Positions 33,900 to 49,054 of a stretch of DNA of 64,000 nt are shown here, piece by piece. Under the pieces are notes generated by a model. The model was not told the DNA's origin and ran no database searches. It saw nothing but the letters and a program-made list of their open reading frames with translations. The position numbers were made by a program, and so were the translations under genes. This DNA comes from Mangifera indica (taxonomy: Eukaryota; Streptophyta; Magnoliopsida; Sapindales; Anacardiaceae). The number at the start of each line of letters is the position of its first letter. The first letter of the stretch is position 1. The DNA is taken from contig NC_058154.1 of the NCBI RefSeq assembly GCF_011075055.1, forward strand, positions 1,488,001 to 1,552,000, in the 5' to 3' direction.

Positions 33900-36282
33900 A
33901 CGGTTTCATTAACAAAATTGGATGAAGGATAAGTTAATGAACTTTTCAAAATTTAAGGGTGAAAATGATCATTTCATCTGAGCTGGGGTTGGAAATTGTC
34001 ATTTGGGCTATAATTTTTATTTACACTTTTAGTCCATATCACAATAATGAACAATGCATAGGCAAGATGTGGTGGTTGACGCTAAAGAACACAAATTGAT
34101 AGCAAAGCATCAATCAATTTCAGGTCAGTGGGCTAGTTGGGCGCTTCCTGGACCCTATCATGCCCACAACTTTACAGGTTTGACAACGTTTTTTGGTACC
34201 ATTTCCCTCCTGAAGTCTAGGCCCGGCCACCCTAAACATCACCTTTACTTTCGGCTTTATGGGATAGAACCAACTACACTCAAGATTTTGTAAACTACGT
34301 CAAATCAAAAGTTTAATCTTAATAAACTTAAATTTATATTTTTTTATATATAAAATTTTTTTTTTTACCGCTCAAATTATTTTTTAAGATAAATAAACAT
34401 AATTTTATTGTTTCTTATATTGATAAAAGCAAGGGCGGGGGAATTTTCTTTTGTTGATACTTTCTAGATATTGTTAAATATTTTTCATAGAATCAAATGT
34501 ATGTTTTCTTGTATTTTAGCATATTCTCATGGAAGAATATAAATAGGTAGTGTAGTCATTTACAAAGAAAATATTCTATTTATATGCAAAATCCATTAGA
34601 ATATGTTCTACATGATCTAGAATTTTAAATAGGAAGTAATGTCAAGGAGAAAACTTAGCAAACAAATACAAGAATTTCAATGGATAGGAATTTATTTTTC
34701 GCACTTACGTGTTATTTAATTTGGTTTTATTGATAATGAATATTAATATTTATAAAATACGGTTTTAAGGATATCTGAGATTAGTAAAACTGATAAAACA
34801 TTAGAATTTTCAAAGAGAAAATTTGGGTTTCGAAGAAGCTTCGTGACACCTTGATTTGAATGCTTCCGAAGAAGCCTCATTGTGGCTGCCAGAGGAGAAA
34901 TTGCATATCGAAGAATCTTAAATCTAACTAGAAAAAAATATAATTTTTAAAATTTAACATGAGAAAATAAGATAAAAATATATTAGTAGTCAAATAATAA
35001 TTTTACGCATTAAATTAATTAATTATATTAAATTTAATAATTTATAAATAAAAATTTGAATTTTTAATATTTAATGAATATTATTTTAAAATTTCAAGAA
35101 GCCTTGGGCCCGAATGACTCTTTCGGCCATTCAAATAATGGTAGTATGACAGATCAAAGTGGACCATTTTTATTTTTTAAAATTATTAGTCAGCAGGATT
35201 TATTTTAACATGTTTTAATTAAGCTCCAGTCAAACATTCTTGCATAAGCTTCACGATAATTCACAATATAAATTTGCTAATGTGAAGTGCAGGCACATGA
35301 AAAAAATTACACCACAAAACCAGATTAATGTGAGTAATTAAATTAATTAAACAAATTACTCCCACGTGGCATGTCCCCACAATAATCTTTCATCTTCCAG
35401 ATTCCTAAAGATTGCCTTCCGGTTTCCTTTTTCAATTTTCAAACTTTCAATTTTGAAAATCTGACGAGGGATTTTAATTTCAGACTTCAGTCCCCTCCCG
35501 CGATCCAAGACGCCCGTGACTATCCAACTACCGCCAAGGCCATTTTCGTCATTTCACTAAAATATTATAACCGTTTTCACCTCCTCACCGTAAATCAATT
35601 TACCAAGCAGGCCAAGGCCGGAGGGAATATTTACCGTTTACCTCTCCTCTCTTTCTCCGTCGGATTAATAAATAAATAAATAAATTCGAGAAAGAGAATA
35701 TCTGTTTTTTTCAACCTTTAGTAAATTTAAATAATTATTAAATCTAATTTATACAGCGTGGCATTGAGGACATCAGTTACAGTTAGTGGGAATTTTCTTT
35801 TTTCTTTTATTTTTTGAAAATTACGAGTTAAAAAGCCTCTTCTTTTTCTCAACTGTTCTCCGTGTTGAACTCGCGTTTTTTATAGCAGACAAAACTCAAA
35901 AGCAAGAGAAGAAACGCTGAGATAGAGAGAATCTGAGCGCGATTCTTATCCGACGATTTATACCTAATTATCGCGGCATTCAATCCAAGTCTTCACCCTT
36001 TCAAAAAAAGCCTTCCTTTGTGTGTGTGTGTTTTAACTTAGCTTTTGTTACAATTTTTTTTTTTAATTTTAATTTCTTGATCTCGTCTCTAGATCACGTT
36101 TTCATCGGTTGATAATCGTTGGTTGATTCGGTCGATAGGTCGATAGATTTTCGAATTAAATTTTAGGTTATTTTAAAGGAGCTGGGGAATTTGAAATAAA
36201 TTTCTGTGCGTTTTATGATGTTGGACCTAACTGTTGCGTTGTGAAGTACTATGGAAGTTGTTGCTACACGAAAGAGAAGAAG
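33900..36282. other. Intergenic region and IPC synthase 5' leader/promoter
   Basis: No gene is supported from 33900 to about 35450; the stretch is AT-rich with a few short repeats. From about 35460 the base composition rises (cccctcccgcgatccaag) and CT-rich runs appear (ctctcctctctttctcc, near 35645), which fits the promoter and long leader of the downstream gene. The leader probably starts near 35.9 kb. Confidence 0.5.
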
Positions 36283-39200
36283 ATGACGCCTTACATTGGT
36301 CGCGAAGCTTCAAAGGTTTTATTCTCTGATCATTCACAGCAATTTTAGGTATTGTTTCATAGATTTTGTGGATTTAATTGAAATAATTTGGCTTTTTTGG
36401 TGTGTTATGAAGCTATGGAAGAGAATTTGTGCAGAAACGACCACGGAAATCAACCTTCTTATCGAGAACTGGAAGTACTTGCTCGCCGGACTAGTTTTTC
36501 AGGTATGATACTGTATGTGGTATTGTATTATATGAATTATCATTTATTATTTATTAGTTTTGGTGGTTCATGTATTGATGAGACAAGTGTAAGATCTGTT
36601 AAAGGGTTATAATCACTGTTTGTTACATTTCTTTAACTTTAGGGAGGAGACGTATGCTTTTAGCATAAGATAAATTTATTTCACTTGTACTAAAATTTTG
36701 TCTTAAGTGAGTGTCATTTTTCACTCTGCAAAAGTTTGCGGCTTTCTTTTATAATAAATTTTCCTGGTTTAGTTTTAATTGTATGTGTTCCATCTTTTCT
36801 TATTATTCATGATTTTTTCATATTTATATTTATTATGCAATTTTGATTAATATTTGATCATTTTCGTTTGTCTACAGTACATACATGGTCTTGCTGCAAG
36901 AGGAGTTCATTATATACATCGTCCAGGGCCAACTTTACAGGATCTTGGATTCATTCTTCTCCCTGTGAGTACTATAACATTTTGTTATTTTGATGCTTGC
37001 TTGTCTGCATGTATTTGCTATATCTAGTTGGAAATGCTTTCTTATATTGAATCCTGGTGTAAATTTAGGAGCTTGGGCAAGATAAAGCCTACATCAGTGA
37101 GACTCTATTCACATTCATCTTTTTGTCATTCATCTTGGTAAGTTTGTTTCTGTATTCTTCTCTTGTCTGGTTTGCTTTTATCTGTACCGTTGATATTGTC
37201 AATTCCTTTTATCAGAATAAGTTGTAGCTAGTGTTCATTGGAATTTTCTGCTGCCTATACAAATGAAATTTGGTGCAGAATTGATTCTTAATCCATCAAT
37301 GTAAGGACTTCAGTATGCTGCTGAAAATGAAGTGAACTGCAGTGGTGGTATAGGTGTTTAAATTGGTATAAGATTTTTGGCACAAATAGATGATGAAGGA
37401 GGATGGATTTTGAGCTTCATTAAACTATCAAATATTTGCTGTAGAAATTTCCTCTGTATATATAACTTTTTATGACTGCAATGGGGAGCTCCTTTCTTTG
37501 ATTAAATCTTTCTCTCTTTCTTTTCATCATGTTTGCTAATCAGGCATAGAGTGATCTGTACACGGTGTTTTAAAACCACAGGTTTCCCTTTAAATGACTG
37601 ATATTCGAATTAAGAGAAGGCTCATGCATTCACCTATTGAATTGATTCTGATCTACTTCGGTCTGCTAATGGATTTGCACTGTAGATATCTGGACTTAAT
37701 TTAAATTATGTTGCTTCTTATCTACGGTTTTGTGAATTTGTCTTACATGTAGATTTTGTTTCAAAAGTACTTCTCAAATTAGTTCACATCTCTCATTTAC
37801 TTTTATCTAACATATGGTTTACTTGATTGCAGTGGAGCTTCCATCCATTCATCTTAAAGAGCAAAAAGATTTACACGGTCCTATTATGGTGCAGGGTTCT
37901 AGCATTTTTAGTTGTAAGTGATTAATACATCATATGTCAGTTGCTGCTGATTATAGAAACATCTGAAATGTTTTTTTTTTTTTTCTGGATTATGTTTGAT
38001 TTTTCTCCGTCCCATATCCATCTCTTAACTTCAATTGGTTTCTGAAGTTTCCTATGTGTTCTGTAGAGAAGCAGTTGAATAGGTTATGGTTGGTTTGAAG
38101 CTTTCAACCCTTTGTTTAATGAGTTTATGTTTAAGAGTGGGCTGGATATGTTGGTAAAGTAGTGTTAAACCTACCCTTTCTAACTCAATCTCAATGCCAA
38201 ATCGTTTCCACTATTTTTCATGAATTTGATGGATTGGTTAGCTTAAATTGTTAACTGTTTCTGTTGTATACATATAGAGGCAGTTTTAAATTTGTTTATA
38301 GTTTCTGCTCTGGTCTTGGGTTTAGTTTCTTGTGGAACCTGCTCCTTTATGTTTTTCTGACAGTTGTTATATGCTTTGCTTTTAATTGCAGCTTTCTCAA
38401 ATTCTCCGGATTATGTCATTCTATTCTACCCAGCTTCCGGGTCCAAACTATCATTGCCATGAGGTGAAGTCTTTTTTTAATACATCACTGTCATTTTGTT
38501 ATCAACTTTATATGGTAGTTACATTTGGTTTGACTTCTTTAGGTTTGAAACAGTATTATATGTTCTTTTTTTCAAGTTGAGGGTTGGCTGTATCTTTGAA
38601 AATTTAATCAATTTGATCTGTTGAAAAATAAGTTGCATGTACTGACCCCTTCCTATGTTTGCAGGGCTCTAAACTTGCCAGGTTGCCACGACCCCAGAGT
38701 GTACTCGAAGTTCTCTTAATTAATTGTATGTACTTTTTCTTCAAATTCTTTGTTTCATTGGTTTAAATAATTTTTGCTCATTTGCTTTGTCAAATATGCA
38801 GTTCCGCGGGGCGTAATATATGGTTGTGGGGATTTGATTTTTTCATCACACATGATCTTTACTTTAGTCTTTGTGCTCACTTATCAGAAATATGGCACTC
38901 GAAGGTATATTTTGGTTCATTCCACTTCCCTCCATCAAAATCTTGACGAGTATTTTCTAAATTGACTTTTTTCCCATGGAACTCGAGTCTTATTAGAAGT
39001 TCTAAGTAGCTTGTGCATTGTCTTAATAATTTGTGGCAATTATGACAGCATTGAATGCATCTCTAATTGTAAAAAGAATTTGTTGATCAGTTCACCATAA
39101 CTCTCTGGATTTTGTCTGGGAATTACTTGCCACTATGATAAATGGGCTGCTTTTTGGTCAATTTAGGTTCAACTTGAATTTAACTGTATTATGGCCTCTT

Positions 39201-39909
39201 TTTTTTTTGGCTTCTTAATGCATATTTGTAACTGCTCTTTTGTTATTTTAATCCAAAATTGCAGATTTATTAAGCAGATTGCTTGGTTGCTTGCTATTGT
39301 TCAGAGCTTTTTGATTGTAGCATCCCGCAAACATTACACAGTTGATGTTGTTGTTGCATGGTACAAATGTTATAGTTTTTTCACATTCGTTTTTAATTAT
39401 TTCTGTGCAGTTTTGCACTTTATTTGAACAATATGATTCTTCTGCAGGTATACTGTTAATTTAGTGGTGTTCTTTATAGACAAGAAATTGCCTGGTATGC
39501 ATTCTTAGTTTAAAAAATATTCTACATTGTTCATCTCTTTTCCTTGGTCGGGATGAATGGTTGCGGGGTTGCATCATTGAACTAAAGCAATGCTTTCTTT
39601 TGTTGCTGCAGAACTGCCTGATCGTACCAGTGGAATTTCCCCTCTGTTACTGCCCCTGAGCACCAAAGACAAAGATGGTAGAACTAAAGAGGAAAACCAC
39701 AAGCTCTTGAATGGGAACTCTGATCCCTCAGATTGGGTATAAGAATTTTACCATTCTCTATGGTTTCGTCTCATACAGGTTCAATTTGATTAAAACTTGT
39801 GCACTTACAATGCTTATTATCTCATCAGAGGCCAAGAACACAGATCAATGGCAAGATTATGGAAGATGGAAATGGAGTCCATGTTGATACGGCAATGAAC
39901 GGTGCTTAG
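36283..39909 (+). CDS. IPCS: Inositol phosphorylceramide synthase (phosphatidylinositol:ceramide inositolphosphotransferase)
   Basis: Transfers phosphoinositol from phosphatidylinositol to ceramide in Golgi membranes, the first step towards the GIPC sphingolipids of plant plasma membranes. Arabidopsis IPCS2 is ERH1, which limits ceramide and RPW8-linked cell death. Twelve exons: 36283-36315, 36413-36502, 36878-36964, 37069-37137, 37833-37913, 38392-38463, 38665-38725, 38802-38904, 39265-39360, 39448-39494, 39612-39736, 39829-39909. Together 314 residues, normal for the family. The start [15 protein letters not shown] fits the family. There are several transmembrane helices. The lipid phosphatase-like catalytic triad is visible as His181 ([13 protein letters not shown]), His222 and Asp226 ([14 protein letters not shown]). 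RRPGP-like substrate contacts read [11 protein letters not shown]. The C-terminal 75 residues are a polar cytosolic tail. All frames and splice phases agree. Confidence 0.95.
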
Positions 39910-40807
39910 ATGATGGAAGCTGCCACAAATACCACTAATTGAATTCTTGTAATCCTGAATTAAAGCTTTAGTTGCTCGAGTTATCACCTCCTTTGCCTGA
40001 GACTGGTTTTTCTTTTTCCCAAATGATTTGTATTTTAGAGAAAATGGAGTTTGGGTAATTAGGTTTGTATATTTTTGCAGTCAACGCCTCCGCTTAAGTT
40101 TTTGGTCAACAGCATGGTCAAACATTGGCATCTGCATGTATCTTATCACGGAATTATAAGATCTCTATTGTTGCCATTGTTCTCCATGTTGATAGTTTGA
40201 TAGTTTCCTCTTGTAGTGGTTTTTTTTTTTTTTTTTTTGTTTAAGTAATTTTTTCATGGTTTCGCAAGCATGAGAGAGGTTTTAATTCAGAGCATTTACC
40301 CGAAAATTATATTACTTTACTAATTTTGTTAATCCTTGATTCACAATTTATCTCTTGTAGTGTTGTTTTTGCAGTCTAAACTCTCCTTGCTATCTACTTT
40401 ATAAGGTTAGTGTAATCATCTTGCAAAGCCAAAGGCTTGTTGGAAACGAGACTGACGCCTTCTAGCATTCTTTTGATTCTTCGGATTAGGGACCATACTT
40501 TGGTCGTTTTAGTTAGGTAGATAGAAAAGGAATAAGATAGTGAAAGATATAGCGGCATGAGAAGGCATGTGATTATTTTTTCTGCAACTGATGCGTGTGC
40601 CGTTGAAGCAGGCTCGTCTTGTCTAGCACATCGTCTGCACACGAAATTTGACCCTTATGAGCAGGAAATATCTGAATATGAAACCAAAACTGCACCTCTT
40701 GTCACATGGGTTTCCCTAAACTTTTTGAACATATGACGCGCACTTCCATCCTTTGTAACATTAAATATCCTCCATCCTGTAAGCAAGCATTCACTATATA
40801 TCAAGAA

Positions 40808-41083
40808 TAGGGCTGGATTTAAGTTGAGCCGAGCTCGTGGAAGCCAAGCTCTAATTCGGTTCAGTTCATTTTGAGCTCAAGTTTTTAACTATTTTGTTTT
40901 TAAAACGACGTCGTTTTAATATATATTAATCAAAACAACGTTATTTTGTATTAAAATTTTTAATTGAAAATTTTGACGAGTAGCTCGAGCTTGACCGAGC
41001 TTTTATAGGATTGACTCATTTCGGATTCGTTCAAGCCAAGCTCGAACTCGAACTCGAACGGGTTCAGTTCGAGTCCAACCCTA
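40808..41083. mobile_element. hAT-type MITE with GACGTC palindrome (8-bp TSD)
   Basis: 276 bp. The left end is TAGGGCTGGATTTAAG and the right end TTCGAGTCCAACCCTA. An exact 8-bp TSD, ATCAAGAA, lies at 40800-40807 and 41084-41091. It belongs to the same family as 20993-21394 but is more diverged. The centre has the perfect palindrome AAAACGACGTCGTTTT (40902-40917) and a second, decayed one, 'aaaacaacgttatttt'. Non-coding. Confidence 0.88.
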
Positions 41084-43048
41084 ATCAAGAAAATGATAAT
41101 TTTTAGGTAATTCTTTTGAGAATATCAGGGTCGGTTGGTTTCAGTCAATACAAATTATTTTAATAATTTATCTTTTATTATTTAAGAATTTATTGGAAAT
41201 TCTGTTGAGAATGGCAGGGTCAATTGGTTTTTTTGAGAGTTTTAGGATTTGTTGGGACTTCATAAACCGTTTAAGGGTCTTTTGAAAATTTTTGAAACAT
41301 AAGTTTTTCCTCAATAGTTTAAAAAATGAAATTACATCTCAAAAAATTGAATAAAATACAATAAATTACGGGTATAAATGTCATATTACAATTATTAGAA
41401 TTATATAATAGTTTCAAAATATATAAAGTTTGAAAAGACCTTAAAGATTGACCAGTAAGCTTTTAAATCCTTTTAAAGGTTAAATTATTATATTTAAAAT
41501 ATTGAAATCTAATAAAAAATTATTTTTTAATGTTTTTTCAAAATAATTAGAAGAAAAAATTATTATTTTATTCTTATACTATTAAGTTTTTTAAAATTAA
41601 GTTTGGTTTTGAATAAAAAAAAATATTTATATCAATTACAAATGGAAAATGTTTTTAGACTAAACTTGGAAAAAATATTACATGGTCGCAACAACTTCAG
41701 CTTCAGTCTGTAAATCCCATCTGAGATGATGTGTTTTCAATTTTCCAAAGGAGATGGAAAAATAAATAGTGGTGCCATCATCAATTCATAGTATCGGTAA
41801 GTTTTGTCTATGTTGCCTTTATATTTTATTCTTTGTTGTTTATCCGTAAGGAATGTGAAGGGAATGGGCTGTGTTGTATGTCTGAGGAACCAGCTCAATT
41901 TCAGTTGCCCATGTGGGCTTTTCTCTGTAATTAACAACAAAGAGGTCCCATACTTGGCCACGTTTGTAAAGTATGATAAGTACTGGGATAGGGATACCCA
42001 GAAAACGGTGGTGGCGCAATTTATGCTCCTAAAGTTAGTCAAAATAATGGCATTGGCATTATGCTTGCTAAGTGATGAGAGGGCTGCAATGTTAGCATCA
42101 TCATTCAGGCTGCAATTCTTGTCTCTATAACGACCACTACTTTCTCCTTTGTCTGTAAAGGGGTCCCCTTGACTCCTAAATGGGTGTTCATAATAATTAT
42201 ACCAACTGTCAGATATGGACTTTGTTTCAATATCTCATCGCATAGTGTTTGGCTTTGTGTTCTTCAAGTTTCATGTCCTCCTGACTATTTCTTGTATCTC
42301 ACCCAATTTTTGCCTTTATCATCATTGGGATGCAATTTATGTTTATGTATTGATGATTTTGTTGGGCACTATCGCAACAATTTGCACTGATTTTGCACCA
42401 ACTGCCCATGAAGGAAGAGAAAATAGTCCATTACTAAAAAAATCTTAGCTGCCCAGTGGAGAAACAGTTCTCCTAATCGCCTTCAAAACCCTGTTTGCAT
42501 TATTTTGGTAAATATTCTTTGGTTCTAAAAGTCTATTCTGAGGAATTGCAACCATTGGATTGATGGCTCACTGTCTTCTTTATCATCAATTCTATGATGA
42601 CTAATTTGATTTGGTAAACTGAAGTTCCTGCATGTGATGAGTTCAGGGCTCTGTCACATTTCAATGCCAGGCAGTTTTCACATGTATTTTCTGACTTTAT
42701 GTCTCTGGATTCTGCCTTCAGGCTATAATGTTGAGTTCTCTGCTTCAATGCATGAATCTCATAGAAGAAATTTGGAAGTCACCACAGATTAAAGCACACT
42801 GTTCAAGTTGAAATTTTTAAGAGATAAGGACACTGTCAGCTTCAACTAAACCAAACCCAGTTTGATTGTTAGTTTGAATTCTGCCATAGATTAAAAATAT
42901 ATATATTTTAATTCGTTTTGTTATTAATTTAAAAATTAAATAGAAAGAGAGAATGATGAGATTGCAGGCAGAAAAGATGAAAGGTGAAGGCAAAAAGCAG
43001 CTCTGAAAGACCCACTAATTATAGCAAATTGAGTCTCAGGCAGTAACC

Positions 43049-43085
43049 CTTCTCTTCTCTTCTCTTCTCTTCTCATTCTCTCTCT
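43049..43085. repeat. (CTCTT)n microsatellite in BSK leader
   Basis: Four to five tandem ttctc units pass into a CT-rich run (attctctctctc) about 100 bp before the BSK start codon. CT-rich tracts are common in plant 5' leaders near the transcription start. Confidence 0.85.
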
Positions 43086-43184
43086 CAGCTTCAACGTACG
43101 GTTGTTTCAGTTTCAACTCATTTCCAATGTACACAGTCTGATCATTTCTATCTTCTTGCTTGTTCACCGTCTGATTGGAATCAA

Positions 43185-47105
<3,921 letters not shown>

Positions 47106-47357
47106 AAGTGTATAGGGTTTCTCTTTTGTTTTATTTTAACTTCTCCCATATAGTTATGTTCAGGCTCTTGTATTTATTTGGCCTTGCCTCATGTCTCATC
47201 TCTCTCCATTTTGAGCTATTGTGGTGGCACAGAATTCTTTGTTAATTGTTTCTGTCGTGATGATATCTATATTTCTGCAGACTGCAGTCCCTTTTCCTTG
47301 TGAACACACATTATTCCTGCATTTTAATTTAATAGGGGGAATAATTATACTAACAAT

Positions 47358-47525
47358 AAAACTATGTATACACATTATTTATATATAATAAGAATATATA
47401 AATAATGTATCGTTATATGATTGAATAATTTTAAATTAAAGATAAAGTAATACTCAATCACATAATGATATATTATCTATGTATTTAAATTATGTACTAA
47501 AAATGTGTATATATAATATTACTCT
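47358..47525. mobile_element. Palindromic MITE
   Basis: The left half 'caataaaactatgtatacacattatt ... aattaaagataaa' is mirrored by a right half ending 'aaaatgtgtatatataatattactc'. It is the same family as at 6340, 49550 and 49839. No certain TSD. Confidence 0.6.
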
Positions 47526-48375
47526 TTTAAAATAAGAGAAAAAACAAACAATCACATTACCAATCATAAGTTGCCACATTAGTTCATATAGATAAATTTG
47601 TACAATTTTTTTATACATATAATTTTATTCATGTGAAAAACATGAAATAATCGGCCGATTTTATTTCCTCTGTCGTAAGATTGGATTCTAGTTGAGTGTT
47701 AAACCCAAACATAGGTTAGTTCAAACTAACAACTAATTCATTTGAACTTATTAGAGATCGTGGAAGGTTCACTAATAGGATAAATAGTATTGTTAATACG
47801 ATAAATACTATCATTGATAAGATGAATACTGTCGTTTGCGAGATGAACTTTACCCAAGTTGTCGAGTTGAAATTCTATCTCAAATTTAACTTAAATCAAC
47901 CCAAACACAAAGCTGAGCTGGCTCACTTCACATCTAACCCTACTCCTACTCTTAATTCCATTCTCATCATGTTCTTGTCTGATAATACAAGAATCTGCTT
48001 CTGAAGCTTAAAAATGGAGAATGCATCCTTCATAGCCCATGAATCAATGCTCTTAAGATCAATTCCATGACTTAAAATCTCTGAATAGTGCCATCAATAC
48101 TATTCTTTAATGTCACCAACTTTATTCTCTATCTTGCCAAATTTTCAACATCTATGGTTACAAAGTTCATCTTTTCGGAACACATTAAACCAAAAAGACG
48201 AATTAAGAGTAACACTACATGCATAAACAAATCATTCGAACTTAATCATAAAACCTAATGTGACAGTATTGATTAGTAATTTTGATATGAGAGAAAAAGT
48301 AAATAATTATATTACCCATCACCTCAATTTGTATAGATAAATTAATAAAATTTGTTTGTACATATTATAATTATC

Positions 48376-48650
48376 CGTTTTTTACGATACATGATACATA
48401 TCATACAATATGATACGATATAAATGAAAAACGATACGTGTTATATCATACGTATCATTAATGTGATATAATGGATATATCGTATGATATAACACATATC
48501 CTAGGATACGATACATATTACCGATATAAATCGATACGTTTTTTAGAGAAAATGATGATATAGTAATAATGTATATGAGAAATTTTAAATTTTCAAAGGC
48601 AATACATGATACACAATGCACAAAATTAAGTTTTCAATACCCTATTTGGC
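48376..48650. repeat. GATAC/ATCATAC-rich interspersed repeat
   Basis: Repeated overlapping palindromic words (tatcatacaatatgatacg, aaaacgatacgtg, ctaggatacgatac) resemble 6775-7165 closely, including the shared 'gatataaatgaaaaacgata' phrase. The right end is near 'caatacatgatacacaatgc'. Confidence 0.5.
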
Positions 48651-49054
48651 TACCATGGTATACATAATTTTATTCGTCTATAAAAGGAGGGAGAAACCAT
48701 AATATTCAATCAATAGGGCAACAAGAATTACACAAAAATTAACTTTTCAAGTACAAAGCAGAACTTAGAAATATAAAATATGCAGACCTTTTATCTTCCA
48801 ATAATAAAGCTCAACAAGAATGTTCATTCATAGATATAACAAGCCCCTACATCATGTATGAAGCAGAAGATGAAGATAAAACAAGTATAGATATCTATTA
48901 AATGCTGCAAGGCTCTAAAACATCCCATTACTCATTGCCATTAGAACAACTTCTGCAGGCTCAGTTCTGGGAATTTTTTTTTTCTCTTTCTTTATATTTC
49001 AATCTCTCTATCTCCTTTTTTCCTTTTCGTTTCGATAAATTCTTTTATTGAATC

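Larger units (their letters stand above)
39910..43184. other. Intergenic region between IPCS and BSK
   Basis: It holds the IPCS 3' UTR, the complete hAT-type MITE at 40808-41083, an AT-rich stretch, and a less AT-rich kilobase (about 41690-42760) in which I recognise no gene. The last 150 bp, with a CTCTT microsatellite, are probably the BSK leader. Confidence 0.6.
47106..49054. other. Intergenic region between BSK and RINGv genes
   Basis: No gene is supported. It holds a palindromic MITE (47358-47525), decayed hAT-like words near 47680-47940, a GATAC-rich repeat (48376-48650), and the 3' UTR of the minus-strand RINGv gene at its right end. Confidence 0.6.

Noticed and set aside
34054..34293. 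79-codon open frame
   Set aside because: Unrelated to any family I know; composition and context are those of repeat-derived spacer.
40394..40642. 82-codon minus-strand frame near the IPCS 3' end
   Set aside because: No recognisable domain and no promoter or splice support. It may be chance in a 3' flanking region.
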